Source of the DNA: Symsagittifera roscoffensis
Taxonomy: Eukaryota > Xenacoelomorpha > Acoela > Convolutidae
Length of the DNA: 64,000 nt
Assembly (NCBI RefSeq): GCF_963678635.1
Contig: NC_087063.1
Span: forward strand, 14,823,006 to 14,887,005
Direction: 5' to 3'
A program made the translations under genes and the position numbers. The notes under the pieces were generated by a model. The model was not told the DNA's origin. It saw nothing but the letters and a program-made list of their open reading frames with translations, and ran no database searches. Below, one piece after another: positions 1 to 12,778 of this stretch (position 1 is the first letter of the stretch; each line of letters starts with the position of its first letter).

Positions 1-3000
1 AAGTTCACAGACGAAGAGTTTCCTCCTTCGCCCAAGAGTCTCTACTTCAATGGAGCGAAACCAGTCAAGACCTCAGTGCAGTACAACGAGCAGAAGTAGG
101 TACAATTTGGCATAGCTCAAAGAAATCTATATTTTCGTGAAAGCCATGAAAAGAAGAAATTTGAGATGATTTGTTTTCGTTTTTCGACTGAATGGTTTAC
201 CTTGCTAGAGCAAGTGTCTTGTAATCGGAAACTAGATTTTTTTCCCGTAAACACCTTGTGACGTAAAATTGTGAAGTTGCTTTATTTACACTTGCGAAGC
301 GAGTGTATTAGTATGAATTATCTTTTTTTCCAACTTAAGGAGCAAATGTTGGCAAATATAGCATGTGCTTTGACATTCGAATAGAAATAAGTTAACACAG
401 TTGATGCATTTTTAATTCATCAAATGAACTGAAAAAAAGTGATTCGTTTCTAACAACAACAATAATGAAAACTCGATTCAAAAAATGTTCTCACTCAATA
501 TATTTGGCAAATTTTGAAATGTATAATTTATACATAAGGTGGTTTTATGCTTTACAATTTGTTACATGCCAAGTTAGTGTTAATGCCTTCAGTTTGTTAT
601 ATTCGAAATTATTACTTGGAAAATTCAGTCTATTTGTATTGGGTGCCATTTTTGCTGAATCGCATTGGCAGATTAATAGCATATGTAGATGCTTTATTCG
701 TGACTAGTGTTTGTCGTTTTTTAAGCTTGTGTGGCTGAGTGGATAGTGCGTGAGACTCAAAATCTCTTGATCGCAGATTCGAATCCTACACATAGCCGAG
801 TTTTTGCTAATTCGAGGCTTAATTTCATTTTTTCTTTTTGCGTTTGATAGAGCTGCTTTTTGGTCGTTTTCTCGCATGTGTTTGCGAAGCGCAGTTTCGT
901 CTGTGTAGTGAACCCAGGCAACTTCGAGACTTTTTCCCACTTGGCCTAGAGTTAACGCGGTTGCCTTTGAACCCTGAGTTGTGGGCTTCGAGTCCCAGCG
1001 GGTCCTTGTTTTTTTCAGAATGTATGAAATTAAAAATTTTTTTTCGGGAAAAATTGATTTGTCGGACTTAAGTTTGTCTGCTTATGTTTTGTAGGCTTAG
1101 TTGCCGCATCGGAAATTTTTGTGCTGTCAACCATATTCATCGTAGATGCAAATGTTTTTTATTTACTCCTGTAATTTCAACTGTGTTACTCCTGCAACTG
1201 GCTCTGAATTTTTCTTGTTAATTCTTGTAAAATTTATAGCCTTGACGTATATTTTTCTTGGTTTTCCTTTGTTTTTTCACTTAAAAGCCTTATTCGGCCT
1301 TAATGGTTTGGCTTTAATGTGTAATCGGCTTATTAAGATACTTTTTTGTCGCTTCACAGACAAAAGATGGTTGATTTTTAAAATGAAGATTTTAAAAGGT
1401 AGTTTGTGTTGCAAGATTTCAAATTTTTATAACTTTATTGCTAAAATTTATTTTCGACAACAATTTTTATGGCATTTTTTGGGCTCAATGGGCGTCTTCA
1501 TAGTTGTTGTCGAGTTAATGATCGCTCAGTAAATACTAGATGCTTATTTAATACTGGTAGTTGTGTTTTTCGACTGTTTTTAGACTTGTGAAATCAAATG
1601 TCTTGTAATCGGGAACAAGACTTTTTTTTCTCGCGAACAAATTTCTCACAAGAATTTGCTTTTGCTTTAATATTGAACCTAGAAACTTCCAGGCGCCTTC
1701 CCAATTGACCTGGAAGTAGCACGCTTTTGCACTCTAAGGTGGCTCCCTCTAATTTGAGGAGTCCCGACAGGACCTTGTTTTTTCAGCATGAAATTGAAAT
1801 TTTATTTCCGGTAAATTCATTTCCGTTCAGGAATTTTCACAATTTTTGCAAGATTTGTGGTTTTTTCTTCAATCAACCAGTATCCTTGGAAAAACAGCAT
1901 TTTTTTCTATGTGACTGAATAATATTCTAGTCTCTTTTTATTTTAACCTACTGTCTACAGCCTTCGAAAAAGTCTGTGGGGGAATGTTTGATCTCTATTT
2001 TTGGATTTTTTGTTTTCTCAAAAACCACCATACCAAAACTAAGATTTTGGGTACAATGAATAGAAGGTGCTGTGGGAAGCCTTCCTGTGTGAGCGTCTTA
2101 GCTTATTTTTTCTACACGAATAGTAATGGCCCTTGGAAAAGTCAAATGTTGGTTTTCGATCTTTTTAAAATTTGGTTTTGTCTTGAGAATTACCCTCCCA
2201 AATCTGCGATTTTGGGCTCAATCGAAATAGCGGGTTTTAGGGAGATCACCTGTATAATCGACTACGCCCATTTTTTTCCCAAAGTAAAAAATGGCTCTCG
2301 GAAATGACTCCTTTTTCGATTTTTGAAATTATTTGATCTTCTTCGAAAATTACACTCCCAAAACTGAGAATCTGAATTTTTGGGTTCAATCGAAATAACA
2401 GGTTGTAAGAGTTTCCGCTGCTTGTGCGGCTACGCTCACTTTTTTCACAAAAATCTATGATTCTGGGAAAAGTCAAATTTTTTCAAACTATCTTGCCAAT
2501 TCTTAATCAAGGGTTCAACCGAAACAACAGGTTGTTGAAAGTCTATCTGCATAAAGTTATGGCCTTCAAAAATGTCCAAGTTTTGAACCTTTTATTGGAA
2601 GTTTCTTGACTTTTTTCAAATGTACACTGTCAATTCTTAGTGAATGTTCACTCGATAAACCTGGTTCTGAAAATCTTCACTGCTTACGCGGCCACGATCT
2701 TTTTTCTGCAGAACTTATGACCATATATAGAACGATTTTGAATTTTCGTAAAATCTACTATATCAAATTCGAAATGAAAAATCCGGTTGCAGAAGCGGCG
2801 AATCGTTAATCTTTGTAAGAAAATTGTTGTCCTCGGGAAAAATTGTAAACATGTTTTTTAGAGAAAACTAAGGTATTGGGTAAAGTCCAGATTTTGAAAT
2901 TACCCATTTCATACTATCAAACAATCGCTTCCTGGGTCCTTGTGATTTTATTGAGACATACCAAAATTTTGGTTAACCTAAGTTTTTTCCAACCTTTTTC

Positions 3001-6000
3001 TTTTTTTTCGACCTTAAGTTTTTGTTCGTGTTAAATCTATTCGCCTCTGTAAAGATTTTCGGTTTGATTTTTGCGGATGATTATCGATTCCACGGTTGCC
3101 GACTCGGTCGGTTTAGAATTTAACTTGAATATAGTATCAGTTTAGCATTCATGGAATATATGTTGGAGCTTAAGATTTTTTTCGTCATTAACTCTGTCGG
3201 CTTACTTAACAAAGTTTTCTCAAAATTTCCGGTGTTTTTTTGAGATAGTAAGTTTCAAAGACTCACAAAGACTCTGTAAGTTAAGTCACAAAGACTCTGT
3301 AAGTTTTTGAATACTGGAAATCAATCCAACAAGGACTAAAAAAATTTCAAACAGATCTTAAACAAAAGAAACTACTAATTCATTCTATTGTAACCTGGTT
3401 TGAAATCCTCTTTGCTCCTTCTTGAGCTTTAGGCTGTTTTCATCCTATCTTTTGATTGCTGTCGCAAATTGAATTGAAACGTTTTTTGAATTGTCCTAAT
3501 GTTTGATTCTAGTCGGGATTTGTTTTTTTTTGGCAAACTGAAATTTTTATCTGTCTGCTTGTTTGTCCGCTTAGTTCGCCCAGAAGTTTGGCTGTTTTCT
3601 AAATATTCAGAATATTTTTTGTAAAGTTGCTAATGATGCTTGAAACTGAGTTCCATATTTTTCGGATTTATTCAGCAATTTTATGAGAAGCTCTGCTTCG
3701 CTTCTTTGTCTAAATTTGTTTTCATTTTTTTTCCGGAAATTGATTAGTTTTCGATTTTGTTATTTTGATCCCTTTCTATTCGCTAGCTTTCAATGCTGCA
3801 CTTGCGTTGTATCGCATGTGATGTGAAGCTCTGCTCCGCCTCTGTGTTTTCTTTCAAGATCTGCTCAGCTTATTGTGAGGCCAAAATTTTCTGCCTGTTA
3901 AGCGAATGTTGAAAACTCAAATTTTTATAAATTCGAGTTTAGCATAAATAGGTAACTTGTGTTTTTGACGCAAGTGTGGTGTTTAATTGAATTTAAAAAA
4001 GATATCTGGGATCAAAATGGGCAGTTTTAGATAACTTAATTTCATTAAGGTTCGTTAACCGAAAACGATATAGTATGCTCAAAACGATTCCTGGAAATTC
4101 GCGAATTCGGTCGGCCGAAGCCACTGGTCTGTTTCGGTTAAAAAGTGATGATTTTAAAACATATAAAAAAGATTTTAAATGGTCTGAGAAGTACAGTAGG
4201 GGTAGTTCAGGTGGACGTTTGGGTCTATTCTGGTGAAGTAGATGTTCAAGAAGGGGCTGTAACTGGAATTCAAGTTGGAAAATGTTCTTTTGCTGCCGCA
4301 AGGTAGGGATTCTTTAGAAGGGGAAGTCTTTAGAAGGATATGCAATAGCCTGCTCGACACTTTTAGTGTACAGCTGTTTTAAAATCCTACTGTAAAATCA
4401 TTCGAAGTGGTGAACTGAGCGGAGAGTAATTGATGATGGTAGGCAACATTTGAAATTTTACTTTCATATAAATTTTCTGGAGAACTGTTTTTTGGTGCAA
4501 TCCTTTATAGTGCAGATGGTGGCAGTTTGAACTACTTGAAGTTTGCTTAAAGACGTAAAGCTGAGCATGCGTAATGAAAAATTGGTCTGACCAAGGCTTT
4601 GTAGGTAACCAGTTACATCAACAGGGGAACGCGAAAAAAAAATTGCCAACCATTTGGTATTAACTGTGAATGTTTGTTTGTTCTGTAGCCAAGATGAGAA
4701 AGTGTACAAGTGGCTGCGACCAGGAGAGTTCCAAGAGAGCGAGAAAAGCAAATTGGAATGGGCAGTGTTCAGGGAACCCAAGGGGTCCGACATCATCCAG
4801 GGAGTGCTGGGAAATTGCTGGCTCCTCAGCTCACTCGGAGTGCTGGCGGAGAAGCCGGAGTTCCTCAAACAACTGTTCCCCGTGGAAGAATATTGCGAGA
4901 CAGGTATGTATAGGTATAATTGGGGGGAGAAATTATGCAATAAATTTAAGTGAAAATACGAAATCGAACATCAATCATTTACCAATACGAGCGGATCTCG
5001 AAAGAAAGCTTAACTTCGGGATCTTTTGAATATTAATACTCATTGATATTTGCAAAATAACTAAGTTTAATTGTTTTTGAAAGGAGTTTCTTAGAAATCA
5101 GATCAAAATGAATTAGAAAGAGAAACTATTTTCTGAGGACAAGATCTGTTTATAGATCACATCAATCGAAGCGTGTTGTTCTTAGGCCATCAGGATTTAA
5201 TATTTTTGTTCAAGGTGTATATGAGGTGCGTCTTTGTCGAGAAGGAACATGGACTTTAGTTACAGTCGACGACCAGTTCCCATGCGACAAACGAAACCGG
5301 CTCCTTTATTCCGACTGTAGCCGACGTCAATTATGGGCGCCTCTTATCGAAAAAGCATGTGCAAAACTATTCGGTTGTTACGAAGCTTTAGTTGCGGGCA
5401 AATGTGTGGAAGGGCTGTCGTTACTAACAGGTGCCCCATGCGAATCCATAAATCTGCAGAAAATGAAGCATGAAATTGACCCAGATCATGAAGTTATTTG
5501 GGGTCAACTGCTTTCTGCTACACAAGCGGGTCATATTATGGGCGCTTCTTGCGGCGGTGGTCAAATGCAAGTTGATGATAAAGCTTTTGAAGATGTAGGC
5601 TTGAAACCAAGACACGCTTATTCAGTTTTAGATGTAAAATTAGTGGGCAAAAACCGCTTGATTAGATTACGAAACCCTTGGGGAAAGTTTTCCTGGAAAG
5701 GGGCTTGGTCAGATGACTCACCACAGATGAAAAAGGGAGGTAATAAAGAGAAGTTAAAAGCAGACCGGGCAAATGATGGTGTATTCTGGATGGAGTATAA
5801 CGACTTAACCCAGTTTTTTGACAGCGTAGACCTTTGTAGAATTAATCATGATTGGATTTTCACCAAAATAAATGGAATATTGCCCTCGCTAACGTCAACA
5901 CAACAGCACATGTCTTTAATGACAATACAAAAGTCAACAGAAGTTGTGATAACGCTTTTTCAGAAGAATAATAGACATACGAACATGTCGAAATGCATGG

Positions 6001-9000
6001 ATTTAGCAATAGTGGTTGCGAGCTGTAATGATAAAACGTTTGCGCCCATTAAGATGACAGCACATAGTCGAAGACAGTTGAAATCTTTCGTTAGCGTGGC
6101 GCATGTTTTCAAACCGGGGACGTATGTAGTTGTTCCGATGGCGTTTAATCATTATGACAGTGAACAGAAAATGCCGACCAAGGCGAAACTGAAGAAGATG
6201 CCGAAATTTACCATGACCTTTCATTCCATGTCTAAAATTTCGGTGGATAGATTTTATATTGGAACTTATACCATGGCTGATTGCTTGTGGCACGCGGCAC
6301 ATCAAAAGGGGATCAAACATGAAGGTAAGATTTGAATAAATGCAAGCTTTATATTTAAAAAAAAAACATTTTTGTCTCAGATTATGAAGGTTCATTTTAG
6401 AGTACCTCAAAGTATGCTATAAAAGAAGGTAATATCTGTACACAAAAGTAGAAAACTTTGTATAAATGATGAAAAGTAGAAAACTAATTTAACAATGATA
6501 ATAGATTTGCTCCCATCCCAATGTAGAACCAGCTTAATTGACCTAATTTGAAACAGTTTTGTAATTGTGATCGTGAAATATTCGAAACAAAAATTTATAT
6601 GCTAGTTGTACAGATTGGTGCAATCACTGACTTTTTATTTACTCATCTTTTTGGATCATGTCTAAAACCCTATTAACTCACATAATTGAAAGGTAGTTTT
6701 TCAAATAACTTGAATTTTTAAGATGAAAAAAATTAGGAGTTAATGCTGGAATCTTATAAATATGCTTATAATTATGGCAGGTAGGAAGAGGAGTGAAATT
6801 GGCCGAAAACTTTGAATTGATTTCGAAAAAAAAATATTTTTTGTTTCATATTTAAAAGATAAATTGATTTGTTTGAGTTTACTTATTAAAAGTAGTTATT
6901 CCTTAGTAGCAAAAAAATTGTCAAATAAATTGCATGTAGTTAACCAGGGGAACAACGGCGGTTCTCTGTAAAAAGCTGAACAGCTCTGTTTGTTAGTCCT
7001 TCTCTCTTGTGGATAAATCGTCTTAACTTTTGTGGTGTGCAGGTAGGAAAGGGATGACAGTGTACTACTTGAGTGGAGGTTGGGCGGGACTGATAGTGGC
7101 TGTGGAGAACAGAGACGCCGACCTGTTTCTGCAGATCAAGTGCAACTGTGAGGACAGCACTAACGTAGTGGCCACCAGGGGAGACCTGCTCACTATGGAT
7201 GTCATACCGCCAATGCACAGACAGGCGAGTTGTTTTGTTTGGAGTGTTTTACGAATATTAATAATAAGTTGGACTTCGAACAAATGTTTTTTTTTCAAGA
7301 AACAATCTGAAACACTAGAAAGTCCCTAAAATTGCAAATTATTCTTAACTTTCATGCCAATTAAGATTTCAACTGTATTTGAACTGCGAATATACTTTTT
7401 TTGAAATTTGATAATTCTGGAGTGACAACTAGGAGATTTACCATGCTTTTACAGAAACAATCAACTTATAGGAAAATGATGGAACAAAAAACGGGTCTTA
7501 TGCACTAAACGGCCCAAAATCATTATTTCTACATCTCTTGAACTGAAATTAATGTGGTTGAATTTGATTGGCTAATTAGCCAATCAAGTTCCATCGACAT
7601 TTTCTGCCATTTCAAGCGGATAAAGTTATTAGCCGAATTATTAATTTGAATTTTTGTTGTCAAGCCATTTTATTAAGTTTTTCTTGTCTGGGCAAGGTTT
7701 CACAAGTAACTCAAAATTAATTTGATTATTTTACAAAGTTCCATCTTTTCGGAAATTTCGGCTAATATTTTTATCTGCTGGAAAGGTAGATCGGAATGCC
7801 TGACCGTCTAACTTGAATTTGATAGGCTAAAATTACCCAATCAAATTCGATCGCATAATTTCCAGCTTAGGATGTACAATATTTGATTTTGGGCCGTTTA
7901 GTGCATAAGACCCCAAAAAACGATCACTTATCGAGACACGAACTTTTCAACAAGCTGCAATCAATCGGCTCTTTGCTTTCTTCGCCCAATTAATGATCTG
8001 CGAAGGATATTATTAATTACGTTCAATAATTAAAAGATTTATTCATGTTAAATAATTTCGAACTTTTTAATTATACTTTCAAGGACATAGCCCAGTTGCA
8101 TCAACATAATGATTCATGACATCATCATAATGATTGGGTTCAATTTCCGGAAGGGTCCGTTGATTGTGCAATATATATGTATGGTGAGAATACTAATGGA
8201 TAATAGGGTAACCCACGGTGAACAGAGTAATCCGTCTCAGGCATGTGTAGGTGAAAGGGAGGAGAGGGTTGGAAACAATTATGGGTGAAGTGCGAGATAA
8301 CAAATAAATTGAAAAAAGTTGTTGCTTTGCTTTAAATTTGATTTGTGTTCTGAAATAATATGCTCCGATAGTGCAGTTTGTATGACGCGCGCCAGAAGAA
8401 CCGGACGCGGAGGTTGCAATCCTGCTCCGGTGCTTTAAAAAAAATTATTGAATTTTATGTTAGTATTTAAATTGAGATTGTTGATTAAATTCACATTATG
8501 ATGATCAAAAGTTTGAGGTAAAGCGCTAAGAGGTTCTGCTGATCCCGTTGCTTGTCTCTTCCAGGTTTCTTTCCGATAAATTTCAGAGTTATAAATCTCA
8601 AATTGTGATGATTTTGCTTGGATTAGTTTCTCTCTTTCTGTATTTGTTTATTTCTTACTTTCCTAGGATATTGTAGGATTCGAGTTCCTATGAAGAATTA
8701 TATCAATGATTGGTTGCTCGATAATGTTTACAGAAATGAGATTACTCCCTATTTGCTTCACTGACACAATAATTGCTCTTACCTACCTCTGAACAAAGTT
8801 AGATGACCCTGGTCAGAGTTAAATCGTGTGAACCAACTAGAATAGTCTTCATTCTAGGTGATCGTGGTGTTGAGTCAGCTGGAAATGTCAGGTGGTCATC
8901 AGATAAATCATAAATTAACCCACAGAACCTCCACTGGGTCCGATTTGGACAACTGGGCTCCCAAACAGACCAACGTGCCAGCTTTAACTCAGGCTATCTG

Positions 9001-9028
9001 GGGTCTGCATGCACCCCGGCCTCTATAG
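1..9028 (+). CDS. CAPN15: Calpain-15 / small optic lobes (SOL)-type cysteine protease, 3' part (5' end outside window)
   Basis: Joined exons, chosen by reading frame and splice sites: 1-95, 4689-4903, 5215-6324, 7043-7224, 8858-9028, giving 590 visible residues ending in TAG. The exon phases (2, 1, 1, 0) fit at every junction. Calpains are calcium-family, papain-like intracellular proteases. The catalytic triad is visible: Cys in LGNCWLLSS (codon 4816), His in [11 protein letters not shown] (codon 5613), Asn in RLRNPWG (codon 5673), so the enzyme looks active. The core starts with the typical [15 protein letters not shown] segment. The GAPCES and GASCGGG motifs, and a C-terminal module beginning [12 protein letters not shown] and ending GLHGPRPL, identify the CAPN15/SOL class rather than classical or CAPN5/6 types. 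The family's N-terminal RanBP2-type zinc fingers would lie upstream of the window. The 7225-8857 intron has a GC (GCGAGT) donor. Identification is from remembered family features, not a search. Confidence 0.93.
728..792 (+). repeat. tRNA-like sequence with A and B boxes (decayed tRNA or SINE head)
   Basis: Lies in calpain intron 1. A good pol III A box (TGGCTGAGTGG) and B box (AGATTCGAATCC) are present, and the 7-bp acceptor-like ends TGTGTGG and CTACACA pair. A 7-nt anticodon-like loop (CTCAAAA) would read CAA (Leu). The total length is only 65 nt, the T stem is mispaired, and the long variable arm of a real tRNA-Leu is absent. A decayed tRNA or tRNA-derived SINE is therefore more likely than a working gene. 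Confidence 0.4.
941..1050 (+). repeat. tRNA-derived SINE-like copy 1
   Basis: Shows an A-box-like TGGCCTAGAG and a B-box-like GGGCTTCGAGTCCC, then a body GGGTCCTTGTTTTTTTCAG followed by an AT-rich tail. The same body follows the related copies at 1690 and 18528. An upstream element with TGTCTTGTAATCGG is also shared (near 209 and 1597). Assignment as a SINE rests on this recurrence. Confidence 0.5.
1690..1820 (+). repeat. tRNA-derived SINE-like copy 2
   Basis: Body GGACCTTGTTTTTTCAGCAT and an A-rich tail match copy 1 closely. The head (GACCTGGAAGTAGC) and the B box (GAGGAGTCCCGAC) are eroded, so it looks older. Located in calpain intron 1. Confidence 0.45.
1975..2775 (+). repeat. Degenerate tandem array, about five units of 135-160 bp, in calpain intron 1
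   Basis: The core CCCAAA...TTTTGGG(T/C)TCAATCGAAATA, followed by a GGTT(T/G)T segment, recurs near 2033, 2190, 2351, 2495 and 2630. Spacings are roughly 157, 161, 144 and 135 bp. Later units diverge strongly. Each unit also carries a CTCCCAAA segment and a poly-T block. It is an old minisatellite or a decayed tandemly duplicated element; no coding sense was found. Confidence 0.55.
2776..4688. other. Rest of calpain intron 1, no gene seen
   Basis: AT-rich intronic sequence with short direct duplications (TCACAAAGACTCTGTAAGTT twice near 3265-3305) and fragments containing the GCTCTGC(T/C)(T/C)CGC motif seen in other intergenic parts of the window. No open frame with protein-like composition or flanking splice sites was found. 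Confidence 0.5.
4904..5214. other. Calpain intron 2
   Basis: Short AT-rich intron with donor GTATGT and acceptor TTCAAG. Nothing else is visible. Confidence 0.8.
6325..7042. other. Calpain intron 3
   Basis: AT-rich intron with donor GTAAGA and acceptor GTGCAG. No repeat or gene recognised. Confidence 0.8.
7493..7913. mobile_element. 421-bp non-autonomous TIR DNA transposon (MITE) with 8-bp target duplication
   Basis: The ends are 30-bp perfect inverted repeats starting GGGTCTTATGCACTAAACGG. They are flanked by identical 8-bp direct repeats CAAAAAAC (7485-7492 and 7914-7921). The interior has a second inverted motif around GATTGGCTAATTAGCCAATC and no coding capacity. An 8-bp duplication is typical of the hAT, P and Merlin superfamilies; the terminal GGG does not decide between them. 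It sits inside the calpain intron that uses a GC donor. Confidence 0.88.
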
Positions 9029-11639
9029 TACGAAACGAGAAATTCAACTACTATAGATTATGTTGTGCAATTCATAGTCGTTTGGAGTTCCTCAAATGGT
9101 CATTTTGTTCGTTTTATGGCTTTTCGCTTCAATCAATTCAATTTGAAAAACAATTGTGTCAAGTAATTCACAATTAAACTTGGTGGATTAGTTAATAACA
9201 CAGAGTCTGCAGAAAAATAGGCATGATTGAGAATCATTTTTGATAAAAAATGAGTTTTTTATCTCTGATTTGAAGAATTGAGTGAAGCGAATAGAAGAAT
9301 ACGGCTATTTCTGTTTGACATTCCATGTTTTATTGCAGTGAATGGTTTTTAAACTTCATGTGATGAGCAAATACCGAAGCCATTGAACTCTGGAAGCATT
9401 CAATTACGGTGCTTTTAAAATATGTTTAAAAAATAAATTTAATTTAGGCAGTGATTTTAATCAAATGAATGGCTTTAAGAAATTTAGAAGTAAGCAATCG
9501 AAAAAATTTGAAATTTATTTTTGAATTTTGACTGATTTTGATTTAACTTTCACTGCTTAAAGAAACAAAGAGAGGAACTTTTATCATCAGCGCTTAAAAA
9601 TCACAGGGCCAAGCACTTTATTTAATGAACCAATTTACAAAGCTATGAATATTTTGAATCTTTAAGTAGTTATTCAGTTAACTTTTCCACAAAGGGAATT
9701 TAGTATAGAAAAAACATAATCCGTTTTCCTAATTACGAATAGTTTTTTTCTTTGCTCGGACCATTTGCAGTTTAAGGTGAACACTAAAGCGGAAAATGGC
9801 TTCATTTGGAGAATGTTACCTACCAATGTTTGTTTGTATCAAGGGTCATCCAAGCTTAAGGGTACAGTCGCCTTAGCAAATAAATTAAATTAATTAAGCT
9901 TTGCCATGTACTTCTAAGCGTGTATTTACTTTTTTCTTAAAGAGCAGTTTTCTCTGCTCAAAGCCTCCTTTTTCGAATCATCTGGAATAATTTTTAACTG
10001 TAAAAAACGAAGTAATTTTCATTTAAATGGGTCTTTATGATTATTATTTTTTTAGGAAAAAGTTTTTAGGATAAATTACAGAAATGAATTCATAAATATT
10101 AATGCATTTATGAATGCAATCAAGAGTATTTGCTTTTTTAAAGTTCAATTGAAATTAATTTGCTGAAAATTAGTTAAATTGCGCTCACCGATTATTAATG
10201 CGAAAATTCCGCAAAAAACATGAGCGACTTCTCGTTGCGTACTGGATTTCTGTTCTAAAATTTCCCAGCTGAAAAAAAAACATATATTGAGCCAGTCGTC
10301 TCAAATTGGTTAATTTCTATCAAAAATCAAAAAAGTGTCATTCCTAAGTTGTTCTCGAAATTCGAAGAGCTTTAAGACAATAAAATTTTTTCCTTTGAGG
10401 TTTGAAATTAAGTGAGATTTTTTCAATAAAATAAAGTGGTGGTTTCTGTTTGGTTTCCTTGCGTTCATTGACTTTTTTCCATTTGACTGTTATAGGTAGT
10501 TATTATTTTATAGGAAAAAGTCCGAACTGTTAAACTTGTATCTTAAGTGGAGCGAAGCTCGGCTTCGTCTGTGTTAAATCAAAAGGTTAAATTAAATGGT
10601 TACCAGTTTTTGGTATACGATCTATTGAATATTTTCGAAAGTGCAGCACATATGTGGTCAGAACACCTTGTGCTGTTTCAAAAAAATATTAGTGTGGCAA
10701 TACCGGGCGGCAATTAGGATCAAAAAAATGCAGTGCGACAATCAGGATAAAAAAATGCATTTTTTGATGCTTCTCAAACTCTCTACAAATACATTCAACA
10801 CTGGAAATGTATGTGTTGGTAAATAAAAATTTTAGAAATAAAATTCTGCTAGTCAACTAGTTCTGACAAATCAATCTGTGCTTTTGATGCGGTGCGTAAG
10901 TTCATAATTTGGCTACTGCTTTGACTCGGGCTTAGACCTTTGAGCTAAATTAAAATATCTGCTTTGAAAAAATTTAATTTTAGGATAACGGTGAGCTTTA
11001 CAGTTTTTAAAACAAGTTTTGTCATTTTTGTTGAGTGAAACACTTTTTTCTATATCTTCCCAACCGCATGTAATTCTTTTCAGTGAATTTTTGCCGGTTT
11101 TTAAAACGTAGTAGTTCAGACTTTAATATAGGTCCTGATATATATATTTTTTTTCAGGAAAAGTCTGAAAATTTATCAGGCTCAAATTTACTTTTTCGCA
11201 GCTTTAATTTCTTTTCAAGTTTAGTTCATTTCCTTTGTTAAAAGGAAGGAAAACTCCACTAGCGAACAGGAAAAGTGTAAAAGTCATGAAAAACGTGATC
11301 GACTTCTAGAAATAGGAATTTTATTTACTTTTTGTTGATCCAGTTTTCTCATATTATCAAAAATAGACAATCATTAATGGTTCTAGAATTTCAAAAAGGT
11401 TAAAGACCATTCATATTTTTCTTTGAAATTCGAAAATTGAAGATTTTCCAGTGAAGTTGCAAAATGAGTCGCTCTTCCATCTGTTATATTTAAACGATTT
11501 TAATAAACTTGGACTGAACTATTTGTTTCACATATTAGTTATTCTTTCGAAATTTGGCATTGTATTTGGTGCGACTCTCCTCTCCGCTCCCTCTGCCTAC
11601 AGTGCTAATTTAGGTTATCCGTACAAAACTTGAAATTTA
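9029..11639. other. Intergenic, repeat fragments, no gene seen
   Basis: Downstream of the calpain stop. AT-rich, with fragments of a dispersed repeat marked by TGGAGCGAAGCTCGGCTTCG (10549-10568) that resembles pieces near 290, 870, 18380 and 18850. No ORF here has plausible protein composition or splice context. Confidence 0.5.
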
Positions 11640-12260
11640 AAATGGGTTGTTCTGAAATTAGATTGAATTAAGACGAAAAAGTATAAGGACAAATGGTGAA
11701 ATTATTTTCCAAAGTTTGAGCCAAAACCCATCATTGGCTTTCTAGGTCAATCAAAAGTTACGCCAAAACCACCAATTCAATTGCTGACAAAACTATATCA
11801 AAGTAAACCACTTATGTAGCCCAACAAAGTTTGAGAAGGGTTAATCTAACTTTTGAGTGAATGAGTTTATTTTGGTTTAATAGCCAAAAAGTCATTTTAC
11901 TATATCAAACACCCATTTTTCCATTTTTTGTTAAAAAAATTTTTAAAACGTTTTGCTCCATTTTTAGACATAAAATTTAAAAAAATTTTTGGGCTACATA
12001 AGATTTTGGGCTCACTTCGATAAAATTTTGCCAGCAATTGATTTGGAAATTTTGGCGTAATACTAAAAAAGTCAAAACTGATCAGTTGAAGTTTTGGGCT
12101 CGAATTTAGCAATATAAATTTAAACATAATTTCTGCTAAAATTTGAGGTATGTTTTGTCTTTTTCGTCTTACATCAACCCAATTTGAGAGAAACGCATGC
12201 TTACTTTCAAATTTTTGATTTCTCCGGACGATTCAAATCAACACTATACAGCTGAAAATG
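11640..12260. repeat. Foldback repeat, uninterrupted family member
   Basis: The two halves are diverged inverted copies. The left half runs through TTATGTAGCCCAACAAAGTT; the right half carries its complement (TTTTTGGGCTACATAAG) and ends in CCCAATTTGAGAGAAACGC. The same family occurs at 39660-40180 plus 57807-58090, where it is split by the large retroelement. No coding capacity is visible, so it is probably a non-autonomous foldback DNA transposon. Confidence 0.65.
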
Positions 12261-12300
12261 AATTAAGCTGAATTAACTTTGAATTGGAGCCTAGCCAATG

Positions 12301-12778
12301 AGACGACAAGCAAATTAGACGACCGTAAAGGAATGAGTTTAGAATATAATATTCCGTGATGTTAGACGATAAGAACTGGGTCAACAAAATTACAGCGAAA
12401 TATCGAAACTAAATTTAAATCTACATGACAAGTTTAAAAAGAATCGACACTTCCATATAAATTCCTTGCACTAGATGTGATAATTGTGGGGTAAGTAGGC
12501 ATAGGATGGATCGGCGTAGGGTAGATTGGTATATAGGGTAGAATGACATAAGGTAGATTGCGATAGGGTAAATTGTCCTGCTACAAAAATTTATATAGTA
12601 AATTGATTATAAAACATTAAATCGGAAAGTATAGTACATTTTTGAAATGCATAATAAGTTATAATACTGTGACAATAATAACCTGATTTGTGGTTCAAGT
12701 TAGTTCAAGTCTTAATATTTTTCACACCATTTGCACACAAGTCAGTTACCTACTGGTCGTCTAATTTGCTTGTCGTCT
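12301..12778. mobile_element. 478-bp inverted-repeat element (MITE-like)
   Basis: Bounded by a perfect 24-bp inverted repeat beginning AGACGACAAGCAAATTAGAC at 12301 and ending with its complement at 12778. The interior is AT-rich with several GGGTAGA-type short repeats (12495-12570). I could not establish a target duplication. Confidence 0.7.

Noticed and set aside
465..1532. Hydrophobic frames in calpain intron 1
   Set aside because: T-rich intronic DNA reads as Phe/Leu/Ile by chance; the region is filled with SINE-like repeats.
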